Shown here piece after piece: positions 33,857-42,364 of a DNA stretch of 64,000 bases. The notes under the pieces were generated by a model. It saw nothing but the letters and a program-made list of their open reading frames with translations. It was not told the origin of the DNA and made no database searches. Both the position numbers and the translations under genes were made by a program. Source of the stretch: Planctomycetota bacterium (GTDB lineage: Bacteria; Planctomycetota; Phycisphaerae; Sedimentisphaerales; Anaerohalosphaeraceae); assembly GCA_029552545.1 (NCBI GenBank), contig JAKPDO010000017.1:124001-188000 (forward strand), read 5' to 3'. Within the stretch, counting starts at the first letter, position 1. The number at the start of each line of letters is the position of its first letter.

Positions 33857-34359
33857 AAGCAGCACACAAACAGCCGCTCCGGAGCGTACGCATCCGGCTT
33901 GAAGCTGAACCTTTTCCCATTGAGCAGACAAAAATTCGCTCCTTGGTGAAAGGGGTCCTGACTCGCTTCGGGGTATCGGAAGCAGAGATTGATATTCGAA
34001 TTGTCAGTGATACAGAAATGCAGGAAATGCACCGACAGTATTTTCAGGACCGCCGGACAACCGATGTCATCAGTTTTGACCTGACGGAGCCGAATGAACC
34101 GCGGCGGTGTTTTCAGATTTTGGTGAATGCGGCTCTGGCCCTGCGGGAGGCAGCCCGGCGAGGCCACAGCCCTCAGGCCGAATTAAGTCTGTACATTGTG
34201 CACGGACTGCTGCACAATCTGGGCTTTGACGACGGAACCCCCCGACAGGCCGAACGGATGCACCGGGCCGAAGCGGACGTGCTGACGTCCTTCGGCTATC
34301 CGCCTGTTTACTATTCGTCTCCGCGAAAAAGGACGTTAAGGAGATGCCGCTGTGAGTGA
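33853..34359 (+). CDS. ybeY: Endoribonuclease YbeY (rRNA maturation factor)
   Basis: YbeY is a zinc-dependent endonuclease used in 16S rRNA 3'-end maturation and ribosome quality control. The 168-residue protein shows TTDVISFDLTE and the metal motif HGLLHNLGFDDG. The usual motif is HGxLHLxGYDH with three His ligands; here the third is Asp127. His117 and His121 are kept. Such Asp replacement is known in some YbeY homologues, so activity is not excluded. The ATG overlaps the previous stop (ATGA), and the 3' end overlaps the CBS-domain gene by eight bases. Confidence 0.9.
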   Translation: MKAAHKQPLRSVRIRLEAEPFPIEQTKIRSLVKGVLTRFGVSEAEIDIRIVSDTEMQEMHRQYFQDRRTTDVISFDLTEPNEPRRCFQILVNAALALREAARRGHSPQAELSLYIVHGLLHNLGFDDGTPRQAERMHRAEADVLTSFGYPPVYYSSPRKRTLRRCRCE

Positions 34360-35605
34360 CACCGCTATTCTGCTTTTGCTGCTCGGAGGTCTGACCGGGC
34401 TGTCTTTGTTTCTTTCTCTGAACGCCCTGGCCCTTCAGAACTTTTCCGTCTTGAAACTTCAGGACCGATTCAAGGCCGCCGGACGGGAAGAGCGGTTTGA
34501 TGAGTTTCTCAAAATTGCCGACCGGCTTACGCTCACCTGCTCCTTCCTGCGGATGCTCACAAATGCCTCCATCCTGCTGACGCTGGTTCATCTGATGCAG
34601 GGGCATCATTACCTGCTGACCTTTCTGGCGGCGCTGGTCATTCTGGAGATTTTTGCGGTGATTATCCCTCGCTCCTGGGCCAAACACGCAGGAGAAAGGA
34701 TTCTGCCGAGGACTTTTGGGCTGCTCAAAGCCCTGATGCATCTAATCCGGCCTTTTTTGGCGGTGGCGGATTTGCATGACCGGCTGGTGCGGCGGCTGGC
34801 CGGCATTTCCGAAAAGCCCATGGAAGAAGCTCAAGAGGAAATCCTCGGAGCCGTGGAGCAGGGCAAAATTGAAGGCGTTGTCGATGAAGAAGAGATGGAA
34901 ATGATTGAAAACGTCCTCGAGCTGGACGAGACGACGGCGGCAGAGATTATGACGCCTCGAACGGCTTTGGTGGCGGTGCCGGTCAGTGCCGACCTGGAAA
35001 CTGTACTCAAGGCCCTCGAGCGGGGACATTCGAGAATCCCTGTCTATGACGGCACAATCGACAACATCGTCGGGCTGCTGTATGCCAAAGACCTGCTTTC
35101 CCTCGTAGGCAAAGACCCGAAGGATTTCGACTTACGAGCCATAATGCGCCCGCCCTATTTTGTGCCGGAGAGCAAAACCCTGCGGGATTTGCTGCACGAG
35201 TTCCAAAGCCAAAAACTGCATATTGCCGTGATTCTGGACGAATACGGCGGAACAGCAGGATTAATTACCATTGAGGATATTCTGGAGGAACTCGTGGGAG
35301 AGATTGCAGATGAATATGAGGACACCCCGTCCGAAACCCTCCGGAAGATTGACGAAAACACCTATGAAATCGATGCACGGATGAATATCGGAGACGTCAA
35401 CAGCGAATTGGAAATTAATCTGCCGGAAGAAGAGGACTACGACACGCTCGGGGGGTTTGTCTTCTCGCATCTGGGGTATATTCCCAAAGCGGGAGAGTCT
35501 TTTGAATATCAGGATGTAAAAGTGACGATTTTGCAGGCGGAGCCGCGGCGTGTCCGCCGGGTACGGATTCAAAAAACCCCCAAAACAGCCCGCAGCGGCC
35601 AGTAA
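34352..35605 (+). CDS. CNNM/CBS-domain transporter (CorC/HlyC-type)
   Basis: A 417-residue protein of the CNNM-CBS-CorC_HlyC family, implicated in Mg2+ or Na+ handling. Residues about 1-140 are a membrane domain. A CBS pair covers about 190-310 (ETTAAEIMTPRTALVAVP, HSRIPVYDGTIDNIVGLLY, LHIAVILDEYGGTAGLITIE). The CorC_HlyC tail (about 330-405; EEDYDTLGGFVFSHLGYIP) follows. Start is GTG with AAGGAG ahead, inside the end of ybeY. This gene follows ybeY in many genomes. The transported ion is not determined. Confidence 0.9.
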   Translation: MSDTAILLLLLGGLTGLSLFLSLNALALQNFSVLKLQDRFKAAGREERFDEFLKIADRLTLTCSFLRMLTNASILLTLVHLMQGHHYLLTFLAALVILEIFAVIIPRSWAKHAGERILPRTFGLLKALMHLIRPFLAVADLHDRLVRRLAGISEKPMEEAQEEILGAVEQGKIEGVVDEEEMEMIENVLELDETTAAEIMTPRTALVAVPVSADLETVLKALERGHSRIPVYDGTIDNIVGLLYAKDLLSLVGKDPKDFDLRAIMRPPYFVPESKTLRDLLHEFQSQKLHIAVILDEYGGTAGLITIEDILEELVGEIADEYEDTPSETLRKIDENTYEIDARMNIGDVNSELEINLPEEEDYDTLGGFVFSHLGYIPKAGESFEYQDVKVTILQAEPRRVRRVRIQKTPKTARSGQ

Positions 35606-35607
35606 TC

Positions 35608-36333
35608 ATGCAAAAGAAGGACCAAGCCATTTGTCTGAGAACGGTTGCGTATTCAGACACCTCGCAGATAGCCGTATTTTTCACGGAAACCGAAGGGAAG
35701 ATTTCGGCCATTGCCAAAGGTTCACGGCGTCCCAAAAATCCGTTTGACGGGCCGATTGAAGTATTTTCCTACGGGACCATTGTGTATGCCCCCGGGCGTC
35801 AGGAGGGGCTGGCGGTCCTGGCGGAGTTTGCTCAGCAGCCGCTGTTTCTGGGACTTCGGCGGCGGCTGGAAACACTGAATGCCGCCCTGCCGGCAGCGGA
35901 ACTGACCGAAAAACTAACGCAGCCCCAAGACCCCCACCCCCGGCTTTTTGAAGGCCTGCGTCAGTTTCTGCTGGATGTACAGGAGGCCGCAGATGCCCGG
36001 CAGATTCGGATTCGGCTGATTGTGTATCAAATGCTGCTGCTGGCGGAAATCGGGCTTGCGCCGGTGATGGACCGATGCGTAAACGGGCCGCATCCGTTCG
36101 GACGGCACTGGAAATGGATTTATTTTTCCAGTCATCAGAACGGTCTGCTTTGTCCGGATTGCGAGGGGGCCTTTGCCGAAAAGAAACGGATCAGTCCGGC
36201 CGCCGCCGCTGCACTGGCCGATTTAAAACGGCTGAAAAACGCAGACGAGAAAACCATTCAGGAAATTGAGAACCTTCTGCTTTACCACTTCCGGGAACTG
36301 ACAGGCCGACCGCTGAAATCCAAACCGGACTAA
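35608..36333 (+). CDS. recO: DNA repair protein RecO
   Basis: RecO works with RecF and RecR to load RecA on single-stranded gaps. The 241-residue protein has the N-terminal OB-fold motif CLRTVAYSDTSQIAVFFTE and GKISAIAKGSRRPKNPF, then a helical C-terminal domain. The zinc-site region contains CVNG and LLCPDCEG, so a metal site is possibly partly kept. It starts two bases after the previous stop and ends with a four-base convergent overlap with ruvB. Confidence 0.93.
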   Translation: MQKKDQAICLRTVAYSDTSQIAVFFTETEGKISAIAKGSRRPKNPFDGPIEVFSYGTIVYAPGRQEGLAVLAEFAQQPLFLGLRRRLETLNAALPAAELTEKLTQPQDPHPRLFEGLRQFLLDVQEAADARQIRIRLIVYQMLLLAEIGLAPVMDRCVNGPHPFGRHWKWIYFSSHQNGLLCPDCEGAFAEKKRISPAAAAALADLKRLKNADEKTIQEIENLLLYHFRELTGRPLKSKPD

Positions 36334-37379
36334 ACGTCCTCTTCAAACAACTCCTTCTGGGGAAGCGGCCCCTTCGGGGAGGCGATTTTCAGCCCCAAAT
36401 GCCTGCACGCCTCCGGAGTAATTTCCCGTCCGCGTTTGGTGCGGCGGACAAAACCGATTTGAAGCAGATAGGGCTCCACAACATCCTCGAGCGTATCGCG
36501 TTCTTCCCCGAGTGTAGCCGCCAGGGCCTCGATGCCGGCCGGCCCCCCTCCATAGACAGTCGCCAGCGCCCGCAGAAAGGCCCGGTCCAGCTCATCCAAC
36601 CCTAATTCGTCGATTTGCTCCATCCGCAGGGCATCCGAAACAATTTTGGCCGTCAGCCGTCCGGCCCCCTTGACCTGGGCATAATCCCGCACGCGTTTGA
36701 GAAGCCGGTTGGCAATGCGGGGGGTGCCGCGGCTGCGCTGGGCAATCAATTCGAGCGTGCCGGCATCGGCCTGAAGATTCAAAAGGACCGCCGAACGCCG
36801 GAGTATCTGCGTCAGCTCCTGCGGGCTGTAAAATTCGAGATGATGCAGAATCCCGAAGCGTCCGCGCAGCGGTGCACTCAAAAGCCCGGCCCGCGTCGTT
36901 GCCCCTATCAGCGTAAAACGTTTGAGAGGGAAATTGATAGTCTTTGCGTGCAGGCCGCTGTCCACAGTAAAATCGACCTTAAAATCCTCCATAGCCGGAT
37001 ACAGAAACTCCTCAACCGGCGTGCTGAGCCGATGAATTTCATCAATAAAGAGAATATCGCCGGTGCCGATGTTGGACAGCAGCCCCATCACATCGCCCTG
37101 TTTGGTCAGAGCCGGGCCGGACGTGACGCGGATCGCCGCCCCCATCTCGTTGGCAATCACATGGGCCAGCGTGGTTTTGCCCAGACCCGGCGGGCCGTAA
37201 AAGAGGATATGTTCGAGGGGCTCCCCCCGTTTTCGCGCGGCCTGTATGGCGATAGCCAGCTTCTGGCGGACGTTGTCCTGCCCGATGCACTCCTCCAGCC
37301 GCTTGGGGCGCAGGGCATAGTTGAACTGCTCCTCCCCTTCGCCCCGTGAATCTCCGCTTAAGACTCGGTCAATCACCAT
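36330..37379 (-). CDS. ruvB: Holliday junction branch-migration ATPase RuvB
   Basis: RuvB is the AAA+ motor that, with RuvA, moves Holliday junctions. The 349-residue protein has the RPKRLEECIGQDNVRQKLAI start, Walker A GPPGLGKTTLAHVIA, Walker B ILFIDEIHRL, IGATTRAGLLSAPLRGRFG (sensor 1 and arginine finger) and the winged-helix C-domain. Order and length are standard. It is the last gene of the minus-strand hisC...ruvB run and is 23 bases downstream of ruvA. Confidence 0.97.
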   Translation of the reverse strand: MVIDRVLSGDSRGEGEEQFNYALRPKRLEECIGQDNVRQKLAIAIQAARKRGEPLEHILFYGPPGLGKTTLAHVIANEMGAAIRVTSGPALTKQGDVMGLLSNIGTGDILFIDEIHRLSTPVEEFLYPAMEDFKVDFTVDSGLHAKTINFPLKRFTLIGATTRAGLLSAPLRGRFGILHHLEFYSPQELTQILRRSAVLLNLQADAGTLELIAQRSRGTPRIANRLLKRVRDYAQVKGAGRLTAKIVSDALRMEQIDELGLDELDRAFLRALATVYGGGPAGIEALAATLGEERDTLEDVVEPYLLQIGFVRRTKRGREITPEACRHLGLKIASPKGPLPQKELFEEDV

Positions 37380-37402
37380 AAAAACCTGTCCACAATGGCT
37401 GT

Positions 37403-38032
37403 TTATACTTCAGCGCCCTGTTTGATTCGATACACCAGCGGAACCAGCTCTTCGGCCGTCTGGATTTCCGGATGTTTCCGGCAGGCCAGCTCAATCAGTT
37501 CCATTGCCTCGGCGCGTTTCTCCCCCCAGGCAATCAAAATCTCGAGGGCTTCCATCTGGAATACTTTGAAAGCCGGCTGCGGTTTTCCCTCGCCGCCGGC
37601 GGATACGGCAAACCGCCCGAGCTTGCCCTTCAGTTCTGCAATAATCACCTGGGCCATCCGTTTGCCGATGCCCGGCAGCGTCGCCAGAAACTTTTCATCG
37701 CCGTTCTCGACGGCATCGGCAATCCGCCCGACCGGCATGGCCAGCGATTTGAGCCCCTTCTTTATCCCCATTCCCTTCACACTCGTATAGCGTTCAAAAA
37801 ACGCCTTCTCGGCATCCGATAAAAACCCGACCAGACGGGGAATGAGATTGCCGCCGCCCGGAGACCCTTCGAAATACTCGAGGGTGGAAAGCGTTACCGT
37901 GCTCCCAATGGAGCCGCTGAGGGCATTGACGGCATAGCCGGCCAGAAGGACCTCATAGCAGACCGCCCCGACCTGCACCAGCCCCTTGTCCTCTTCCAAC
38001 GCAACCAGTTTTCCTTCGATTCTGGCTATCAT
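37403..38032 (-). CDS. ruvA: Holliday junction DNA-binding protein RuvA
   Basis: RuvA binds the four-way junction and recruits RuvB. The 209-residue protein begins MIARIEGKLVALEEDKGLVQ, the OB-fold domain I. It contains the helix-hairpin-helix segment VKGMGIKKGLKSLA and FLATLPGIGKRMAQVIIAEL, and the flexible-linker plus domain III at the C-terminus that contacts RuvB. Length is close to the usual 200 residues. It lies between ruvC (26 bases upstream) and ruvB. Confidence 0.96.
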   Translation of the reverse strand: MIARIEGKLVALEEDKGLVQVGAVCYEVLLAGYAVNALSGSIGSTVTLSTLEYFEGSPGGGNLIPRLVGFLSDAEKAFFERYTSVKGMGIKKGLKSLAMPVGRIADAVENGDEKFLATLPGIGKRMAQVIIAELKGKLGRFAVSAGGEGKPQPAFKVFQMEALEILIAWGEKRAEAMELIELACRKHPEIQTAEELVPLVYRIKQGAEV

Positions 38033-38058
38033 CTTTTCAAGAAAGAGTTTTGTCTATC

Positions 38059-38568
38059 TTACCTTTTTTTGCTTCCTGTGCACTTTATTTCCGCCTGATG
38101 GTTTTCCGAAGCACAGCAAAGAGCCGCCGCAACGGCGTCGGCCACATCCGGCGGCTCCGGAATCTGCGCCAAACCGAGCAACGAACGGACGGCCCGCTGC
38201 ATCTGGGCTTTGCCCGCCCGGCCGCTTCCGGTCAGCGATTTTTTGATTCGCGTCGCCGAATAACTTTTTACGGCGGCTCCGGCGGCGGCCGCCAGCTGAA
38301 GAATCACCCCGCGGGCATGCCCCATCAAAATGGCCGTCCGAGGATGCTGATAATGGGCGTAAAGCTCCTCCACCGCAACAAAATCCGGCTCAAAGCGTTC
38401 GAGCAAAGATGAAAAATCGGCGGCAATCTGCACCAGCCGTTCCGCCAGGGAGCGTCGGGCCTCCGTGCGTATCACCCCGGCCTCCAGCAGACGCTCCCGG
38501 CCCCCCTCCGCCTGAATCACCGCGTATCCGCACAGGTTCAATCCCGGGTCGATGCCGAGGATTCTCAT
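38059..38568 (-). CDS. ruvC: Holliday junction resolvase RuvC
   Basis: RuvC cuts Holliday junctions symmetrically. The 169-residue protein has the RNase H-like acidic residues in ILGIDPG (Asp7), VAVEELYAHYQHPRTAI and the C-terminal DVADAVAAALC. ATG 38568 overlaps the cysS stop as ATGA and has GGAG six bases ahead, so a GTG four codons earlier is not used. It is the first of the three ruv genes. Confidence 0.95.
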   Translation of the reverse strand: MRILGIDPGLNLCGYAVIQAEGGRERLLEAGVIRTEARRSLAERLVQIAADFSSLLERFEPDFVAVEELYAHYQHPRTAILMGHARGVILQLAAAAGAAVKSYSATRIKKSLTGSGRAGKAQMQRAVRSLLGLAQIPEPPDVADAVAAALCCASENHQAEIKCTGSKKR

Positions 38569-40046
38569 TGCCGTCTCCACGTCGTGATGCCGCCCGGCTT
38601 GTCTTCCAGAATGATGCCGAAGCGGGCCAGCTGGTCGCGGATGCGGTCGCTCTCGGCGAAATCCTTTCGGGCACGCGCCTGCGCCCGCTGCGCAATCAGC
38701 TGACCAATCAGAAAATCGAGCAGCTCCTCATCCGTCCCACCGCCGGAAACAGACTCCTCAAACCGAAGCCCGAGAATCTGTTCTCCCAGCCGCACGAAAG
38801 CATCCCCAAGGGCCTGCCAGCTTGCCGCAGACACATTCGTCTTCTCCGCCAGAGCATTAACCGCCCGAACCAGTTCAAACAAAACCGACAAGGCAATGGA
38901 CGTATTCAGGTCATCATCCATCGCCTCAAAAAATTTCTTCTCCAGCCGGCGGATTTGCTCGAGCAGGTCCGCATCGGCAGGTCCCGCCGGCGCCTTGGCC
39001 GATTGCTTTCGAACCGTCAATACCGCATCGGTAATCTTTTCATACCCGCTCAGGGCCGCCGAAAGTGCCGCATCCGAAAAATCAATCGGGCTGCGGTAGT
39101 GGCTTTGGAGAATCAAACAACGAACCGCCATCGGCGGATAAGTCCGGCTCAGACGCGGATGCCCCTCCTTGAAAATCTGCTTGAGCGTAATGAAGTTGTT
39201 CAGACTTTTGCCCATCTTCTGGCCGTCCACCGTAACCATATTGTGGTGGAGCCAGTAGCGGACAAACGGCTGACCGTTGGCGGCTTCAGACTGGGCGATT
39301 TCGCACTCATGGTGCGGAAACTGGTTTTCGATGCCGCCGCCGTGAATGTCAATCGTCGGCCCCAGATATTTCATACTCATCACCGAGCATTCGAGGTGCC
39401 AGCCGGGATAGCCGCGGCCCCAGGGGCTGTTCCACTGCATAATGTGGCCCGGTTCGGCCCTTTTCCAGAGTGCAAAATCCGCCGGATGCCGCTTTTCCGG
39501 ATTGACTTCCACGCGGGCGCCGGCCAGCATCTCTTCCACATTTCGCCCGGACAGCCGGCCGTAGGACGGCCAGCGGCTCACATCAAAATATACCGAGCCG
39601 TTGACCTCATAGGCATATCCTTTTTCCAGCAGCGTCTGAACCAGCTCAATCTGTTCCGGGATATGTCCGGTGGCTCGCGGACTGATGTCGGGCCGCAGGC
39701 AGTTGAGGGCATCCATATCCTCAAAGAAGCTGCGGGTGTAGAACTCGGCAATCGCCATCGGATGTTTGCGCTCGCGCTGGGCCTGTCTGCCGATTTTGTC
39801 CTCGCCGGCGTCCGCATCATCCGTCAGATGACCGACATCGGTGATATTCTGGACGTGGGTTACCGCATACCCCAAAAAGCGCAGATACCGAATGAGCACA
39901 TCGAAGCTCACATAACTTTTCGCATGGCCGAGGTGGGCATGTCCATAGACCGTCGGCCCGCAGACATAGATTCCGACTTGTCCTTCGCGCAGGGGTTTGA
40001 ACTCTTCGATTTTCCGACCGAGTGTATTATACAGTCTCAACGCCAT
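38565..40046 (-). CDS. cysS: Cysteinyl-tRNA synthetase
   Basis: Charges tRNA-Cys. The 493-residue protein contains the class I HIGH motif in CGPTVYGHAHLGHAKSYV and the KMSKS motif as KMGKSLNNFITL. Zinc ligands are visible in CGPTVYG and in GWHLECSVMSMKYLG/HHECEIAQSE. The C-terminal DALR-type helical domain ends in FGIILEDKPGGITTW. ATG 40046 has GAGGA ahead; a longer frame is rejected. It is followed by ruvC through an ATGA overlap and lies 23 bases after ispF. Confidence 0.96.
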   Translation of the reverse strand: MALRLYNTLGRKIEEFKPLREGQVGIYVCGPTVYGHAHLGHAKSYVSFDVLIRYLRFLGYAVTHVQNITDVGHLTDDADAGEDKIGRQAQRERKHPMAIAEFYTRSFFEDMDALNCLRPDISPRATGHIPEQIELVQTLLEKGYAYEVNGSVYFDVSRWPSYGRLSGRNVEEMLAGARVEVNPEKRHPADFALWKRAEPGHIMQWNSPWGRGYPGWHLECSVMSMKYLGPTIDIHGGGIENQFPHHECEIAQSEAANGQPFVRYWLHHNMVTVDGQKMGKSLNNFITLKQIFKEGHPRLSRTYPPMAVRCLILQSHYRSPIDFSDAALSAALSGYEKITDAVLTVRKQSAKAPAGPADADLLEQIRRLEKKFFEAMDDDLNTSIALSVLFELVRAVNALAEKTNVSAASWQALGDAFVRLGEQILGLRFEESVSGGGTDEELLDFLIGQLIAQRAQARARKDFAESDRIRDQLARFGIILEDKPGGITTWRRQ

Positions 40047-40069
40047 AAAAGATTCCTCTGCCGAACGGC

Positions 40070-40573
40070 TCAAAGACTTCGGATGCGGCGGCGGAGCAGA
40101 ACGGCGGCTGTAGCGGCAATCGCCTCTCCCCGCCCGATTTCGCCGAGCCCTTCATTGGTTTTGGCCTTGACATTCACACAGGCAAAATCGATATCCAGAA
40201 GGCCCGCGATGCACCGTCTCATCTGTCCTTTGAAGGGACCGAGTTTGGGTTCTTCCGCATGGACAATCAAATCGATATTCACCGGTTCCCAGCGGTCTTT
40301 TTCAAGCCGCTCTTTGACCCCCAGCAGCAGGGCGCGGCTGTCGGCATCCTTCCACTGCGGGGCGGTATCCGGATACATCATTCCGATATCGCCCAGACCG
40401 GCGGCCCCCAAGAGGGCATCCATCAGGGCATGGAGAGCGGCATCGCCGTCGCTGTGCCCCAAAAGACCGCGGTCAAACGGAATCTCAATCCCGCCCAGCT
40501 TCAGCGGGCGATCCGGCACAAGCCGGTGAATGTCCGTTCCGATTCCCGTTCGATATTCGTACTGCAAATCCAT
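40070..40573 (-). CDS. ispF: 2-C-methyl-D-erythritol 2,4-cyclodiphosphate synthase
   Basis: IspF closes the cyclic diphosphate in the MEP isoprenoid pathway. The 167-residue protein has GIGTDIHRLVPDRPLKLGG (zinc Asp-His), LLGHSDGDAALHALMDALLG, LGDIGMMYPD and the C-terminal NVKAKTNEGLGEIGRGEAI motif. The start codon overlaps the hisB stop as TGATG. ispD of the same pathway is at 53.8 kb, so isoprenoid precursors come from MEP; they supply uppS at 29.6 kb. Confidence 0.97.
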   Translation of the reverse strand: MDLQYEYRTGIGTDIHRLVPDRPLKLGGIEIPFDRGLLGHSDGDAALHALMDALLGAAGLGDIGMMYPDTAPQWKDADSRALLLGVKERLEKDRWEPVNIDLIVHAEEPKLGPFKGQMRRCIAGLLDIDFACVNVKAKTNEGLGEIGRGEAIAATAAVLLRRRIRSL

Positions 40574-41157
40574 CAAAGAGTCCCTTTGGTGCTGGGGATG
40601 CGGTTTCCGGTAATGCGGACGGCCTGGCCGAGGGCCTGACCGACCGCCTTAAAAACGGCCTCCGCAATATGATGGCTGTTGACGCCGTAAGGCACCTCAA
40701 TATGCAGATTCAGTCGGCCAGCCGCAGAAAACGCCCGCCAGAACTCCTCGACGCACTGGACATCAAAATCGCCGATTTTCTCAGAGGTGTACTGAACCCG
40801 ATACACCAGATATGCTCGGCCCGACAGGTCCACGCTCACCTCGGCCTTGGCATCCTCCATCGGAACAACCGCGTGGCCGAATCGGGCGATGCCCCGCTTC
40901 TCACCGAGGGCTTCTCCGAGGGCCTCCCCCAGACAGATTCCGACGTCCTCAACGGTATGGTGAGCATCCACCTGCAAATCCCCGCGTGCCTGAACCGTCA
41001 AATCAATCCCGCTGTGTTTGCTCAAGTGACAGAGCATATGGTCAAAAAACCCCACACCGGTGCTGATTTCATACGCGCCCTGGCCGTCCAGGTTCATCTG
41101 AACGGAAATATCCGTTTCATTTGTCTTTCGTTGGACACAAGCTGTGCGTTTTTTCAT
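40573..41157 (-). CDS. hisB: Imidazoleglycerol-phosphate dehydratase
   Basis: HisB dehydrates imidazole-glycerol phosphate in histidine synthesis using manganese. The 194-residue protein is the single-domain form without phosphatase fusion. It has GFFDHMLCHLSKHSGIDL, DAHHTVEDVGICLGEAL, GIARFGHAVVPMEDA and NSHHIAEAVFKAVGQAL, the four His-rich metal-binding motifs. ATG 41157 overlaps the hisC stop by four bases, and the stop overlaps ispF. No further his genes are in the window. Confidence 0.96.
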   Translation of the reverse strand: MKKRTACVQRKTNETDISVQMNLDGQGAYEISTGVGFFDHMLCHLSKHSGIDLTVQARGDLQVDAHHTVEDVGICLGEALGEALGEKRGIARFGHAVVPMEDAKAEVSVDLSGRAYLVYRVQYTSEKIGDFDVQCVEEFWRAFSAAGRLNLHIEVPYGVNSHHIAEAVFKAVGQALGQAVRITGNRIPSTKGTL

Positions 41158-42206
41158 ACGGGTTTTCCTTTTTGGGAAAGAATCTCTCGCAAAGCCGTCA
41201 CGAGAATTTTGTTCTGCTCCGGAGTCCCGACGGTAATCCGCAACTTGTCATAAAGTCCGGGCAGGGGAAAATATCGCACATAAATGTTTTTCTCAACCAG
41301 GGCCTTATAGATGCCTTCGGCGGAACCGTTCAGACAGCGTGCCAGAACAAAATTGGTCTGGCTGTCCGGAACCTCAAAGCCCAGCAGACGAAGCGATTCG
41401 GTCAGCCGGGTGCGCTCCTGCACAATCCGTTCGACATTCGCCCGAAAATAGGGCTGGTCCGTAATCGCTGCTGCGGCCGCCGCCGCCACCGCATCGACAT
41501 TGTAGGAATCTTTGACCTTGATCAGTCCCTCAATCATCGCCGGCTGGGCGACGCCGAAACCGAAACGAAGTCCGGCCAGCGAATAGCCCTTGCTGAAGGA
41601 ACGAAGCACAATCACGTTGTCATGTTTGGCAACGAGCCGCAGCGCATTATCAGGGGCAAAATCCGCATAGGCCTCGTCAATCAGCAGAACACCGGACAAG
41701 GCCGAGGCCAGACGGTCCAGCTGTTCGACAGGCACAAAATCGCTTGTGGGGGCATTCGGATTGCAGACAATCGTCAGCGGGGCATTGATGCAGGCCAGCT
41801 CGCCGAGCCAGTCCCCCTCGCGCGGGATTTCCACAGCCGGGCAGCCCTGGATTTTTGCCAAAACCGGATAGAGTGAATAAGTCGGCTGAGGATACGCCAT
41901 CGGCCGCCGGGCATCGCAGAAAGCACGGGTGCAGACGGCCAGCAGCTCATCGCCGCCGTTGGTGCATAAAATATTCTCTGGGGATATACCCAGAACAGAT
42001 GAAGCCGCCGCCCGAAACGTATCGCCCAGCGGCTCCGGATAGCGGCGAAGACGTTCCGGCGGAAACCGCCGGAGCACCTCCAAAACCCTCGGAGAAGGCG
42101 GATACGGATTCTCATTGGTATTCAGCTTGACCACATCGGCGGCCTTGGGCTGAAACCCGGGCGTGTAGCCCTCCATCTGTTCAATACAATCCCGAAAATA
42201 TCCCAT
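41154..42206 (-). CDS. hisC: Histidinol-phosphate aminotransferase
   Basis: HisC is a PLP enzyme that transaminates imidazole-acetol phosphate. The 350-residue protein has KLNTNENPYPPSPRVLEVLR, the PLP-fold stretch CTNGGDELLAVCTRAF, ICNPNAPT-like IVCNPNAPTSDF, DEAYADFA and the PLP lysine motif RSFSKGYSLAGLRFGFG. ATG 42206 (MGYFRDCIEQM) has a GGAAAGGATAG purine stretch ahead; the long N-terminal extension is not typical and is rejected. It heads the seven-gene minus run that ends with ruvB. Confidence 0.95.
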   Translation of the reverse strand: MGYFRDCIEQMEGYTPGFQPKAADVVKLNTNENPYPPSPRVLEVLRRFPPERLRRYPEPLGDTFRAAASSVLGISPENILCTNGGDELLAVCTRAFCDARRPMAYPQPTYSLYPVLAKIQGCPAVEIPREGDWLGELACINAPLTIVCNPNAPTSDFVPVEQLDRLASALSGVLLIDEAYADFAPDNALRLVAKHDNVIVLRSFSKGYSLAGLRFGFGVAQPAMIEGLIKVKDSYNVDAVAAAAAAAITDQPYFRANVERIVQERTRLTESLRLLGFEVPDSQTNFVLARCLNGSAEGIYKALVEKNIYVRYFPLPGLYDKLRITVGTPEQNKILVTALREILSQKGKPV

Positions 42207-42364
42207 CGCGGCACTATCCTTTCCGGCGGAAATTATAAATCCCCCTGCCTCAAAAAGAAAGCCGGAATTTGAAAATGCCTTGGGGACAGAAATCGGAAAA
42301 GAAGCCCTCCGGCGGCAGATGGAAAACAACATTGCCCAGCCGTGTCTGCAAGAATGCAAGGCCG

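Noticed and set aside
38409..40529. 706-codon plus-strand frame opposite ruvC-cysS-ispF
   Set aside because: The opposite strand codes three well-known proteins, so this is a shadow frame.
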